Origin: Rhodococcus sp. ABRD24
Lineage (GTDB): Bacteria; Actinomycetota; Actinomycetes; Mycobacteriales; Mycobacteriaceae
Assembly: GCF_004328705.1 (NCBI RefSeq)
Contig: NZ_CP035319.1
Coordinates: forward strand, 2,976,001-3,040,000
Reading direction: 5' to 3'
Length of the DNA stretch: 64,000 nucleotides
Shown: piece by piece, positions 9,418-17,917 of the stretch
Layout of the letters: every line of letters starts with the position of its first letter
Numbering within the stretch: position 1 is the stretch's first letter
The notes under the pieces: model-generated
What the model saw: the letters and a program-made list of their open reading frames with translations, nothing else
Database searches by the model: none
What the model was told of the DNA's origin: nothing
Translations under genes and position numbers: made by a program

Positions 9418-10398
9418 GTGGCCGTGTCCCTGACAGTCCAGCACCCCGGCTCGCCGGTGGTCGCCGAGCCGGCGGCCGTGCCTCCGCTGCAGCAACGTCC
9501 GGTGGCCCCGGCCAAGCGGCGTGGTGCGCGGCGCCGCCGTGAGTACCTGCTGTTCGCGCTGTTCGCGCTCCCCAACCTCGCGCTGATCGCGGTCTTTGCC
9601 TACTGGCCGGTGATCGGCAATGCCTATCTGAGCCTTACCCGGTGGGACATGATCGCGCCGAGTCCGACCTTTGTCGGATTCGACAACTATGCAACGCTGT
9701 TCACCGATCCGTCCTTCTTGCGGGTGCTGCGGATCACCGCAGTGTGGGTGGTGTCCGTGGTCGGCGTCAGCCTCGTCGGCGGTCTTGCGCTGGCGCTGCT
9801 GTTCGCCGCTAAAGTGCCTGGACGGAAGGCTGTTTCAGCGTTGGCATTCTCTCCGCACATCCTTTCGGGTGCGGCGGTCGCGGCGGTGTGGCTGTTCCTG
9901 TTCGACCCCAACTACGGACTCTCGCGCGTGGTCTTCTCGCTCTTCGGGATGGACTCGCCGCACTGGACCACGTCGAGTCGCTGGGCGCTGCCCGCACTCA
10001 TCATCGTCGCGGTGTGGAAGGGCGTAGGTTTCGTCGCGATCGTCTACCTCGCGGCATTGCAGTCCTTACCCGGTGACGTCCTGGAGGCGGCTCGACTGGA
10101 CGGTGCCAGCAGATGGAAGACGTTTCGCCACATCACTTTCCCATTGCTGTCACCCACCACGTTCTTTCTCGCGGTCACCCAGATCATCGGCGCGTTCCAG
10201 TCCTTCGACCTGATCGCGATGATGACCGGTGGTGGTCCCGCGGACGCGACGACGACACTGAGCTGGTTCATCTACTCGCAAGGCTTCATGCAGTTCAAGG
10301 CCGGCACGGCCGCCGCCGGCGCCATGATCATGTTCGTGTTGCTGCTGGTCGTCACGGTCGTCCAGCTGCGGTACGTAGAGAAGAAGGTGCACTACTGA
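9418..10398 (+). CDS. ugpA: ABC transporter permease 1 (UgpA/MalF type)
   Basis: A 326-residue inner-membrane permease with about six membrane helices after a basic N-terminus (KRRGARRRREYLL). The EAA-type cytoplasmic loop (ALQSLPGDVLEAARLDGASRW) is the contact site for the ATPase. GTG 9418 follows AGGAAAGG. Its stop overlaps the next start by one base (TGATG). The locus content (binding protein plus GDPD) points to glycerol-3-phosphate or glycerophosphodiester import. Confidence 0.88.
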   Translation: MAVSLTVQHPGSPVVAEPAAVPPLQQRPVAPAKRRGARRRREYLLFALFALPNLALIAVFAYWPVIGNAYLSLTRWDMIAPSPTFVGFDNYATLFTDPSFLRVLRITAVWVVSVVGVSLVGGLALALLFAAKVPGRKAVSALAFSPHILSGAAVAAVWLFLFDPNYGLSRVVFSLFGMDSPHWTTSSRWALPALIIVAVWKGVGFVAIVYLAALQSLPGDVLEAARLDGASRWKTFRHITFPLLSPTTFFLAVTQIIGAFQSFDLIAMMTGGGPADATTTLSWFIYSQGFMQFKAGTAAAGAMIMFVLLLVVTVVQLRYVEKKVHY

Positions 10399-11273
10399 TG
10401 TCCACCTCGAGCCCGCCCGATCGTGACCGGGCTTCGCTCCCGACGAGGGTTCGTTACCGAATAGCGAAACTTCCGGTACTGCTGGCGATTCTGCTGATCG
10501 GCCTGCTGTTCCTGATTCCCTTCTACTGGATGTTCAGTTCGGCATTCAAGCCGGAGGAAGAGATCTACCGGTGGCCGCTGCAGTGGATTCCGTCGGAGCT
10601 GGTGCTCGATCACTTCCGTCGCGCCTGGGACGCCGTCCCCTTCGGGCAGTTCTTCGTCAACTCCGTGATCGTCACCGCGTTCGGTGCCACGTTCAAGGTG
10701 ACGCTTGCGGTGTTCAGCGCCTACGCGTTCGCCTTCCTGCGTTTCCCGTTCAAGAAGCTGATCTTCTTGGCAGTGCTCGGTGCCCTCATGGTTCCCGGGC
10801 ACGTCACACTGCTCATCAACTACATCACCATCGGCAACCTCGGGCTGATCAACACGTACGCGGGCATCTTCCTGCCCGGGTTGGCCAGCGCATTCGGCAC
10901 TTTCCTGCTGCGCCAGCACTTCCTGGCGCTACCGAAGGAAGTGCTCGAGGCGGCGGAACTCGACGGTTGCGGGCATCTGCGCCGGCTCACGCACTTCGTG
11001 CTGCCGATGGCCAAACCCGCCGTCGTCACTGTCGCCCTCATCGCGGTGATCGACGAGTGGAACGACTTCATTTGGCCGTTGCTCGTCACCAATTCGGTCC
11101 AGATGCGGACCCTCCCTATCGGATTGATGTTTCTCAAGGAGACCGAGGGCGTCGATCAGTGGGGTCCGATCATGGCTGGCACGGTCCTGGTGGTACTGCC
11201 GATGCTCCTGCTGTTCCTCTTAGCTCAGCGCTACATCATCGCCGGGCTTGCCGGCGCCGCTGTCAAGAAATAG
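10398..11273 (+). CDS. ugpE: ABC transporter permease 2 (UgpE/MalG type)
   Basis: The 291-residue second permease begins at the ATG that overlaps the ugpA stop. It has six predicted helices and the EAA loop (ALPKEVLEAAELDGCGHLRR). The early FYWMFSSAFKPEEEI segment is typical of the MalG/UgpE half. It forms the translocation pore with the preceding permease and is the second of four tightly packed genes (9418-13457). Confidence 0.9.
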   Translation: MSTSSPPDRDRASLPTRVRYRIAKLPVLLAILLIGLLFLIPFYWMFSSAFKPEEEIYRWPLQWIPSELVLDHFRRAWDAVPFGQFFVNSVIVTAFGATFKVTLAVFSAYAFAFLRFPFKKLIFLAVLGALMVPGHVTLLINYITIGNLGLINTYAGIFLPGLASAFGTFLLRQHFLALPKEVLEAAELDGCGHLRRLTHFVLPMAKPAVVTVALIAVIDEWNDFIWPLLVTNSVQMRTLPIGLMFLKETEGVDQWGPIMAGTVLVVLPMLLLFLLAQRYIIAGLAGAAVKK

Positions 11274-11313
11274 ACCATTCCGCAATCACTTCCACGTATC
11301 GAGGAGCCCCCTC

Positions 11314-12684
11314 ATGTCTGTGTTCTCTCGCGCCGGTGCCCCGGCGCCCGCCCTCAACCGCCGTCGGTTTCTGGCTCTCGCCGGGATGGCCGCCGCCACC
11401 GTCCCTGTCCTGGCGGCCTGCGGGTCGCCCAGCGGAGCTTCCGGCGGCTTCTCCCAGCCCGACGTCGCACCCCCGGCTCCGTTCAAGGGCCGCACGAACG
11501 TCGTGGTCTGGAGTCCGTGGTCGGGCACCAACCACGAGGCGTTCACCGGCCTGGTCACCCGCTTCAACGAGTCGCAGTCCGACATCTACGCCGAGGTCCA
11601 GCAGTTCAAGGGCTATGACGGTGTCACGGAAAAGCTCTCGGCCGGTCTTCAGGCCCGTCAGATTCCGGAGATCGCGGTGTTCTCCGATGTCTCGTGGAAC
11701 AAGTTCTTCCTCTCCAGCATGATCGAACCGCTCGATGGCTACTTCACCGACGGCTGGAACGGCGAGACCTACCATCGGCGTCTGTTCGAGGAGGGCGTCG
11801 TGCGGGGAGCGTCGTACTGGGTGCCGTTCGGGCGGTCGACACCGCTGTTCTACTACAACAAGCAGATATTCGCGGACGCCGGCTTGCCGGACCGTACCCC
11901 GCAGACGTGGGACGAGTTCCGGGATTGGGGGCGCAAGGTCACCGGCCGCAGCTACCGCGGCAACAAGGTCGTGATGCGCGGCTACACCGGCGCGGACGAT
12001 TGGTACTTCCAGGGTCTGCTGTGGAACTACGGCGGTGCGATGTCGAACGGTCTGGACGTCACGCTCGATGCACCGGCGGCGATCGCGGCCGCGGAGTTCG
12101 ATCGTGCGGTGATCAACGTGGACAAGACCGGCTATCTGGCGCAGGATTACGTCACCGATTTCACCAACGGGCTGGTTGCCACCATGACCAACTCGACCGG
12201 TGTGCTGACCGGTCTCACCAAGGGCGCCGATTTCGAGGTGGGGGCCGGTTTCCTGCCCACCGCGAAGGACACCGGAGTCCCGACCGGGGGCGCCGGATTG
12301 TCGATCCTCAAGAACGCCGATCCGGAGCGGAAGGCTGCCGCCGCCAAGCTGATCGAGTTCCTGGCGCAGGATCGGCAGGCGGGAGACTGGGCGGTCGACA
12401 CCGGCTACCTGCCCGCGACTCCGGGGGCGACGGCGTCTGCCGCGGTCACCAAGCGGATCGCCGAGAACCCCAGTTACGGTCTCGCGGTTGAGCAACTCGA
12501 CATTGCGCGGCAGCCAGACGCGGTGCGGCGCTACGTGTCGTCGACGATCATCGAGGTCCGCGGCGCCATGCAGAAGCTTTACACCGAGAACGCGGACCCG
12601 GCCACCGTGCTGTCCGCCGCCGCGAAGGTGATCCGGAAGGACACCGAGGCCATCCGTGCCCAGTACGAGGATTTGGTGGCCTGA
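11314..12684 (+). CDS. ugpB: Extracellular solute-binding lipoprotein (UgpB type)
   Basis: The 456-residue family-1 binding protein starts at ATG 11314 after GAGGAG (11301-11306). Its leader has a twin-arginine-like RRR followed by a hydrophobic core and the lipobox LAAC, so it should be lipid-anchored outside the membrane. The mature part opens with NVVVWSPWSGTNHEAFTGL, as in sugar and glycerol-3-phosphate binding proteins. It overlaps the GDPD gene by one base. The ligand assignment rests on the neighbouring phosphodiesterase. Confidence 0.86.
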   Translation: MSVFSRAGAPAPALNRRRFLALAGMAAATVPVLAACGSPSGASGGFSQPDVAPPAPFKGRTNVVVWSPWSGTNHEAFTGLVTRFNESQSDIYAEVQQFKGYDGVTEKLSAGLQARQIPEIAVFSDVSWNKFFLSSMIEPLDGYFTDGWNGETYHRRLFEEGVVRGASYWVPFGRSTPLFYYNKQIFADAGLPDRTPQTWDEFRDWGRKVTGRSYRGNKVVMRGYTGADDWYFQGLLWNYGGAMSNGLDVTLDAPAAIAAAEFDRAVINVDKTGYLAQDYVTDFTNGLVATMTNSTGVLTGLTKGADFEVGAGFLPTAKDTGVPTGGAGLSILKNADPERKAAAAKLIEFLAQDRQAGDWAVDTGYLPATPGATASAAVTKRIAENPSYGLAVEQLDIARQPDAVRRYVSSTIIEVRGAMQKLYTENADPATVLSAAAKVIRKDTEAIRAQYEDLVA

Positions 12685-13457
12685 TGAGCGCACTACTGCC
12701 CACCAACTATTCCGTCGTCGGCCATCGCGGCGCGATGGCCGAGTCTCCCGAGAACACGCTCGCATCCTTCCGGCTGGCGGAAGAGATCGGCGTCCACGAA
12801 CTCGAATTCGACATCCGGCTCTCTGCGGACGGTGTCGCGGTCGTCCTGCATGACGCCACGCTGGACCGCACCGCCGCCGATGAGAACGGGCGCGGCCTCG
12901 GGCCGGTTGCCGAGCTGCCGTACGAGCGGATCTCGGCGGTGGATATCGGTGCGGGGGAGAAGGTCCCGACGTTCGAGGCTGTTCTCGATGCGACCACAGT
13001 GTCGCTGCAGGTGGAGATCAAGGCGGTCGAGGCGGTTCCCGAGGTGGTGCGGATCGTGGCGCTGCGCCCCGAGGACGCACGACGGATCCGGTTCACAAGC
13101 TTCCTGCCCGACGCGCTGCGCCGGCTGCGGCAGCTGGCCCCGGACGTACCGCGCGGCCTGATCACGCTCGGCTATCCCGATGCCGAGCGGCATCCTGCCG
13201 GGATCGAGGCGGTGCTCGCCGAAACCGGATCGACCGCGTTCTACTGCGGGTGGGACGGTCTCACCCTCGACGTCGTCCGCGGACTACAGGACGCCGGGTG
13301 CGAGGTGGGTGCATGGCCGGTCCGCAGTGTCGACGATGTGCGACGCGGTCTCGAGTGGGGTCTGATCAGCGGGACCGTCGACGATCCGCGCGCGGGATGC
13401 GCGTGGCTGCGGGAGGTACAAGGCGCTCGGGGCGTGCTGACGAGCCCAGAGGGATAA
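12684..13457 (+). CDS. ugpQ: Glycerophosphodiester phosphodiesterase (UgpQ type)
   Basis: A 257-residue GDPD. The N-terminal motif GHRGAMAESPENTLASF and the following ELEFDIRLSADGVAVVLHD contain the catalytic His pair and the metal-binding Glu/Asp residues. The enzyme splits deacylated phospholipid heads into glycerol-3-phosphate and an alcohol. There is no signal peptide, so it should be cytoplasmic and act on diesters brought in by the transporter. ATG 12684 overlaps the binding-protein stop. Confidence 0.9.
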   Translation: MSALLPTNYSVVGHRGAMAESPENTLASFRLAEEIGVHELEFDIRLSADGVAVVLHDATLDRTAADENGRGLGPVAELPYERISAVDIGAGEKVPTFEAVLDATTVSLQVEIKAVEAVPEVVRIVALRPEDARRIRFTSFLPDALRRLRQLAPDVPRGLITLGYPDAERHPAGIEAVLAETGSTAFYCGWDGLTLDVVRGLQDAGCEVGAWPVRSVDDVRRGLEWGLISGTVDDPRAGCAWLREVQGARGVLTSPEG

Positions 13458-13491
13458 CTCACGGGGTATCCGCAGTGCGGCGCGGTCCGCG

Positions 13492-15216
13492 TCAGCTCGG
13501 AGGCGCGGTCGAGATGCGATTCGGCGTGGGTGGTGTGACGACGGGGCGGGCCTCGAGATACCTGGTGAGGGCGTCGAGATCGGTTCCGGCGGAGGCGGGT
13601 TCGGTGCCGCCGCGCAGGGCGGTGAAGCCATCGCCGCCGTCGGCGAGGAACTTGTTGACCGCAACCCGGTACCTGCCGTCGGGGGCGACCGGGGTGCCGT
13701 CGATGCGTAGGTCGGTAACGCGGGACGCCGGCGGAGCCGCGCGGTCGATCCGGTAGGTGAGGGTGGACGACGGTGCCAGGATCAGCTCCGTAGTGGAACC
13801 ATCGGCGAGGGTCTGAAACTGTTGTTCGAGAACATCCTTCAACTGTGATCCGGTGAGGGTGCGAACCTCGACGGTGTTGGCGAACGGTTGCACCTGATAG
13901 GCGTCACCAAAGGTGACGGTGCCGTCGGCGGTGTACGTGAGATCGGCTCGTACTCCGCCCGGGTTGGTGAGTGCGATCTGCGCCCCACGCCCGCGGGCCG
14001 CCTCGAGCTGGGCGTCGGCGATCATGTCGCCTAGCGTGCTCTCCCCTCCTCGGGTTGCATCACGAGTGATGTCGGCGGTGATGCGGCCGACCGGACGCCG
14101 CGCCACTTCGGCGGACTGCTCGGTAGCACGCTCGGTGAGCTGCGCAGCCTGCGGATCGGGTGGAATGTCGTGAGTGACAATCTGATTGAAGGCCTGGGTG
14201 CGCTCGCGATCCACCTCGCCGGTGGCGCGGTCGAGCGTCACGTCCACCACCGACACCATGCGACCGTGCGAGGCTGCCTGCATCATCGGCCGTGGGCTGC
14301 CAGCCGGGTCGCTGACGGTGCAGTTGTACTGGTTGTGGCTGTCGGCGGTGAAGATGACGTCGACCTGGGGCGTCGCCCGAGTCGCGATGGTCCGGGCGGG
14401 ACCCTGCTCGACATCGCACGAGTTGGGCCCGCCGGCTGCTGGCTCGTCGCCGCGGTGCAGTAGGACAACGATTGCGCGCACGCCGAGGAAGTCGAGCGTC
14501 GCCGCGGCCCGATCGATCGCTGCGAGCTCGTCGCCGAACTCGAGCCCCTCGACGCCGTCGGTGGACACCTTCGACGCTGCGTCGGCGGGCATCACCCCGA
14601 TCACGCCGACCGGGACACCGTCGACGTAGTCCACTGCGAACGGCAATGCCGCGGGGGTGCCGTCGCGGAAGGTCATATTCGCGGCGAGCAGCGGGAACTG
14701 TGCCCCGGCGAATTCCGGTTGGAACTCGCAGCCGTCCACCGCGTGGCAGCCGCCGGTCTGCATCCGGCGGAATTCGGCGAACCCCTCGTCCAGCTCGTGT
14801 GTGCCCACCGAGGCGGCATCGACGCCCATCGCGTCGAGCAGCTTCACCGTTGGTTCGTCGTGAAACAACGCCGACTCGATCGGCGACGCGCCCCAGCTGT
14901 CGCCGACGGCATACAGCAGGGAGTTGGGGGCCTGCCCGCGCAGCTGGTCGACGTACGCGGCCAGGTAGGCGGCGCCACCGGCGTCGGTCGCCGGGCCGTC
15001 GGCCCGCGACACCTGCGCGCGGGCGCCCTTCGGCGGCTGCAGGCTGCCGTGCAGATCGTTGATGGCGAGCAGGCGCACCACGAGGACGTCGGCGTCACTC
15101 GGCCGCGCCACGGAGGCGGGTACACCGACGGTCAGCGAGGCCGACAGCACGGCAACGAGGACCATCGCCCGGCTACGCCACCGGCGTCCGCGCAATTCGC
15201 TTCGTGGTGGGCACAT
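13492..15216 (-). CDS. Secreted 5'-nucleotidase/UshA-like metallophosphoesterase with altered motifs
   Basis: The 574-residue protein has a signal peptide (residues about 15-35, ending VPASVA) and the UshA two-domain layout. The metallophosphoesterase part starts with LLAINDLHGSLQP. The C-terminal substrate domain has NPGGVRADL, an LTGSQLKDVLEQ segment and VAVNKFLADGGDGFTAL. I chose ATG 15216 because the longer frame runs into pat. Two motifs are unusual: the family GNHE block reads GTHELDEG and the GHxH block reads ADSH. These enzymes release phosphate from nucleotides outside the cell. Activity on the usual substrates is therefore uncertain. Confidence 0.8.
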   Translation of the reverse strand: MCPPRSELRGRRWRSRAMVLVAVLSASLTVGVPASVARPSDADVLVVRLLAINDLHGSLQPPKGARAQVSRADGPATDAGGAAYLAAYVDQLRGQAPNSLLYAVGDSWGASPIESALFHDEPTVKLLDAMGVDAASVGTHELDEGFAEFRRMQTGGCHAVDGCEFQPEFAGAQFPLLAANMTFRDGTPAALPFAVDYVDGVPVGVIGVMPADAASKVSTDGVEGLEFGDELAAIDRAAATLDFLGVRAIVVLLHRGDEPAAGGPNSCDVEQGPARTIATRATPQVDVIFTADSHNQYNCTVSDPAGSPRPMMQAASHGRMVSVVDVTLDRATGEVDRERTQAFNQIVTHDIPPDPQAAQLTERATEQSAEVARRPVGRITADITRDATRGGESTLGDMIADAQLEAARGRGAQIALTNPGGVRADLTYTADGTVTFGDAYQVQPFANTVEVRTLTGSQLKDVLEQQFQTLADGSTTELILAPSSTLTYRIDRAAPPASRVTDLRIDGTPVAPDGRYRVAVNKFLADGGDGFTALRGGTEPASAGTDLDALTRYLEARPVVTPPTPNRISTAPPS

Positions 15217-15274
15217 CGCCCAGAGTCTGCCAACGATTCGGCCGCAATGTCCGCGCCGACCGATAACGGTTGGG

Positions 15275-16360
15275 TTACGTCGTGGGGGAGCCGGCGCGGA
15301 TGCCGGCAAGTTCCACCGCAGCCTCCGACGTCGCAAACGCTAGGAATGCGTCGTTCTCGTGGGGATCCCCGATCGTGATGCGGACGCCGTCTACGCCGTA
15401 GGTGCGGATCAGGACGCCCGCTGCGGCGCTGGCCTCGCCGTACGCGACGGAGCGGTCCAGCAGCGGTAGCCACACGAAGTTGGCCTCCGACACGGGGACG
15501 TCGTAGCCCGCGGCGAGGAGCGCATCGCGCATCCGGCCGCGCTCGGCCACGACGGCGTGGGTGCGGTGCAGTAGTTCGTCCCGCGCGCCGAGGCATGCGA
15601 TCGCGGCGGACTGCGCCACCGAATTGACGCTGAACGGGATGTGGACCTTGGCCAACGCGGTGATGATGGTCGGATCCGCCACCGCGTAGCCGACGCGGAT
15701 GCCGGCCAGGCCGTACGCCTTCGAGAACGTCCGCAGGACGACGACGTTGCGGCGGCCCCGGGCCAGGTCGATGCCGTCGACGCCGGAACGGTTGTACTCG
15801 AAGTAGGCCTCGTCCAGCGCGACGACGATGTGCGCGGGCACGGCGTCGAGGAACCGTTCGAGCTCCTCGCGGCCCAGCGCGGTACCGGTGGGGTTGTTCG
15901 GGTTGCAGATGAAGATCAGTCGGGTGCGGTCGGTGATCGCGGCCAGCATCGCGTCCAGGTCGTGGCCCTGTCCGGCGTTGAGGGGTACCGGGACCGGCGT
16001 CGCGCCGGCGACCTTCGTGACCACCGGATAGGCCTCGAACGAGCGCCACGCGTACAGCACCTCGTCGCCGACCTGGCAGGTGATCTGCACCAGCTCCTGG
16101 CACAGGCTCACCGATCCGCAGCCGGTCGCGATGTGTGCCGCCGGCACTCCGAGGGTCTCGGACAGAGCGTGGATCAGTGCGGACGACGTGTTGTCCGGGT
16201 ATCGGTTCGCGGTCGCGGCGGCGTCGGCGATGGCCTGCGCGACACCGGGCAGCGGGCCCTGTGTCGTTTCGTTGCTCGCCAGCTTGATCGCCCCGGGAAA
16301 ACTGCGGCCCGGCACGTAGGCGGGGATGGAATCAAGGTCAGCGCGGGTCACGGGGGTCAC
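15275..16360 (-). CDS. pat: Aromatic/histidinol-phosphate aminotransferase (Pat/HisC2 type)
   Basis: A 361-residue fold-type I PLP enzyme. Landmarks are IKLASNET near the start, NRYPDN, the substrate loop FICNPNNPTG, the LDEAYFEY Asp and the PLP lysine in LRTFSKAYGLAG. The sequence closely resembles the mycobacterial Pat/HisC2 group, which makes phenylalanine and other aromatic amino acids from keto acids. GTG 16360 gives the family length and opening (TRADLDSIPAYVPGR). The upstream ATG at 16423 would overlap the divergent neighbour's start and was not used. Confidence 0.86.
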   Translation of the reverse strand: MTPVTRADLDSIPAYVPGRSFPGAIKLASNETTQGPLPGVAQAIADAAATANRYPDNTSSALIHALSETLGVPAAHIATGCGSVSLCQELVQITCQVGDEVLYAWRSFEAYPVVTKVAGATPVPVPLNAGQGHDLDAMLAAITDRTRLIFICNPNNPTGTALGREELERFLDAVPAHIVVALDEAYFEYNRSGVDGIDLARGRRNVVVLRTFSKAYGLAGIRVGYAVADPTIITALAKVHIPFSVNSVAQSAAIACLGARDELLHRTHAVVAERGRMRDALLAAGYDVPVSEANFVWLPLLDRSVAYGEASAAAGVLIRTYGVDGVRITIGDPHENDAFLAFATSEAAVELAGIRAGSPTT

Positions 16361-16421
16361 GATGCGATTATGCGCCCCGTGATCCCGTGCACCGGCGACC
16401 CGGTCGTGCCAAGGTTGATTC

Positions 16422-17150
16422 ATGCCGGGAATCTTCCGGGACAGCGCCCCCTTGCGCGCCGACGACAGTTCGCCCGAGCACTCCCGGGGACGTGTTCCAT
16501 TGACCGCCGTCCAGCCCGATCGGCCCGCCCGTGGCGGGATCGTCGTGCTGCACGAATCGAGGGAGTTCACACCGGCGCTGCTGGACCTGATGCGTGCCCT
16601 CGCCGGCGAGGGGTGGGTGGCGGTGGCCCCGCACCTGTTCCATCGAGAGCCCGCGCACAGCGATACCGAGGTATTCGGACATAACCTCTTCGAGGACTTC
16701 GACGCCACCTTCGACTGGCTGGTCGCCCGCGGCGTCTACGCCGACTGCGTCGGCGTCCTCGGGTTCGACGACGCAGGCACCGCTGCGATGCTCGTCGCGA
16801 CCAACCGGCCCGTCGCCGCCGCGGTGAGTGTCTCCGCCCGCGGAATCATCGAGCCGCTGACCGCAGAGACCCCGGCGCTGGTGAACGCGGCGACCTCGCT
16901 CAAGGCGCCATGGCTCGGGCTGTACGGGGAGGACGACCCCCTGACCCCTCGCGAACACGTCGAGCAACTGCGGGAGGCGGTCGCGCGGGCCGATGTCGCT
17001 ACCAACATCGTCAGTTACACCGGGCTGGCGCATCGGGCGGACGAGCCACCCGTGAGCGAGACCTCTGCCGAGGACGATGATCCGCTCGTCGTGGCGATCC
17101 TTGACGCCCAGCGCCGCATCTTCGACTGGTTCGACGCCAACCTTCGGTGA
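16422..17150 (+). CDS. Dienelactone hydrolase-fold protein without the usual nucleophile
   Basis: A 242-residue alpha/beta-hydrolase of the dienelactone hydrolase family. It has the strand-loop IVVLHESREFTPAL, where the family has HE near the active site, and a late GLAHRADEP segment where the catalytic His is expected. The nucleophile elbow reads GVLGFDDAGTA, with Asp where family members carry Cys or Ser (G-F-C-x-G). It may be non-catalytic or use other chemistry. It is divergent from pat, and two tRNA genes follow. Confidence 0.72.
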   Translation: MPGIFRDSAPLRADDSSPEHSRGRVPLTAVQPDRPARGGIVVLHESREFTPALLDLMRALAGEGWVAVAPHLFHREPAHSDTEVFGHNLFEDFDATFDWLVARGVYADCVGVLGFDDAGTAAMLVATNRPVAAAVSVSARGIIEPLTAETPALVNAATSLKAPWLGLYGEDDPLTPREHVEQLREAVARADVATNIVSYTGLAHRADEPPVSETSAEDDDPLVVAILDAQRRIFDWFDANLR

Positions 17151-17247
17151 CGATGTCGAGCTTAGGAGGTTGACCAGCTGTTTTGCGTTTGCTCGCGAAG
17201 GTTGTGTAGTGTTTCGCCCGGCGGATCGGAAACGAGCCGGCCCCCAA

Positions 17248-17339
17248 GGAGGCGTGCCAGAGCGGCCGAATGGGACTCACTGCTAATGAGTTGTCCCCCT
17301 TACAGGGGACCGGAGGTTCAAATCCTCTCGCCTCCGCCA
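17248..17339 (+). tRNA. tRNA-Ser (anticodon GCU)
   Basis: A 92-base cloverleaf with a 7-bp acceptor stem (GGAGGCG with CGCCTCC), a long class II variable arm (GTCCCCC...GGGGAC) and a TTCAAATC T-loop. The anticodon arm ACTCA-ctGCTaa-TGAGT gives anticodon GCU, so serine AGY codons. CCA is encoded (17337-17339). Confidence 0.95.
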
Positions 17340-17383
17340 CACTGGTTCTCGTTGGCCAGCAACAACTTAATACGCTTTTTCAT

Positions 17384-17456
17384 GCGCCCGTAGCTCAACG
17401 GATAGAGCATCTGACTACGGATCAGAAGGTTAGGGGTTCGAATCCCTTCGGGCGCA
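17384..17456 (+). tRNA. tRNA-Arg (anticodon ACG)
   Basis: A 73-base cloverleaf with acceptor GCGCCCG/CGGGCGC, D-arm TAGCTCAACGGATAGAGCA, anticodon loop CTACGGA (ACG, read as ICG) and T-arm AGGGGTTCGAATCCCT. No CCA is encoded. It marks the left border of the accessory region. Confidence 0.95.
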
Positions 17457-17461
17457 CATCA

Positions 17462-17501
17462 GAAAGCCCCTCACCAGCAGTGATGCAGGTGAGGGGCTTT
17501 C
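17462..17501 (+). terminator. Terminator hairpin after tRNA-Arg
   Basis: A perfect 14-bp stem (17462-17475 with 17488-17501) with a 12-base loop starts 6 bases after the tRNA. Confidence 0.85.
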
Positions 17502-17562
17502 TCGTATCGGGTTATGGGGTCGCGACGACACGCTTTCGACACGGATTGGATGAAGGATTGCG

Positions 17563-17793
17563 TCAGTGGACGGTGAGGTTGAAGATCCTTCCGACATGTT
17601 GCAAGTCTTCGTCGCTCCACTCGATGGTGCGGACGCTCTCCTTCTGAACACCGGTCCCCTCGAAGACGGCCCAGCACTCATACTCGCCCTGCTTCGACAT
17701 ATATCGAATTCCGGAGTAGTTCGGCCGCTCGTCTTCACCTACAGCCGTATACGCCCACTGCGCTAGGTCGCGGGTCAGTCTGATGGCGCTCAT
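17563..17793 (-). pseudogene. C-terminal fragment of a RES-domain protein cut by the IS21-like element
   Basis: The 76 residues (GIRYMSKQGEYECWAVFEG, then WSDEDLQHVGRIFNLTVH) resemble the C-terminal half of RES-domain proteins. These are NAD-degrading toxins paired with Xre/ParS antitoxins; full proteins are about 150-230 residues. The remaining ATG is only 7 bases from the left end of the IS21-like element, and an in-frame stop lies inside the element. No antitoxin gene is seen. The RES assignment is from remembered family pattern; a different small hypothetical protein remains possible. Confidence 0.55.
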
Positions 17794-17917
17794 TGAACCT
17801 GCTCAACTCTGCTCACCGAAAGTGCTCACCCGTGTGGCTCCGCCAATGAGGGCGGGTCTCCTTCGATGCTGGTGGTCTCTGACCACGCACCAGCACCCCA
17901 AAGGAGACCCGCTTTCT

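Noticed and set aside
15217..15336. Upstream start (15336) for the 5'-nucleotidase-like protein
   Set aside because: It would overlap the 3' end of pat and places an Arg-rich stretch before the signal peptide. ATG 15216 gives a normal leader.
16361..16423. Upstream ATG (16423) as the start of pat
   Set aside because: It would overlap the divergent gene's start codon base for base and adds residues unlike the family. GTG 16360 gives the normal length.
17384..17456. tRNA-Arg 3' end as an attL site with a matching attR
   Set aside because: I could not find a second copy of the tRNA 3' end in the window and there is no integrase gene next to it.
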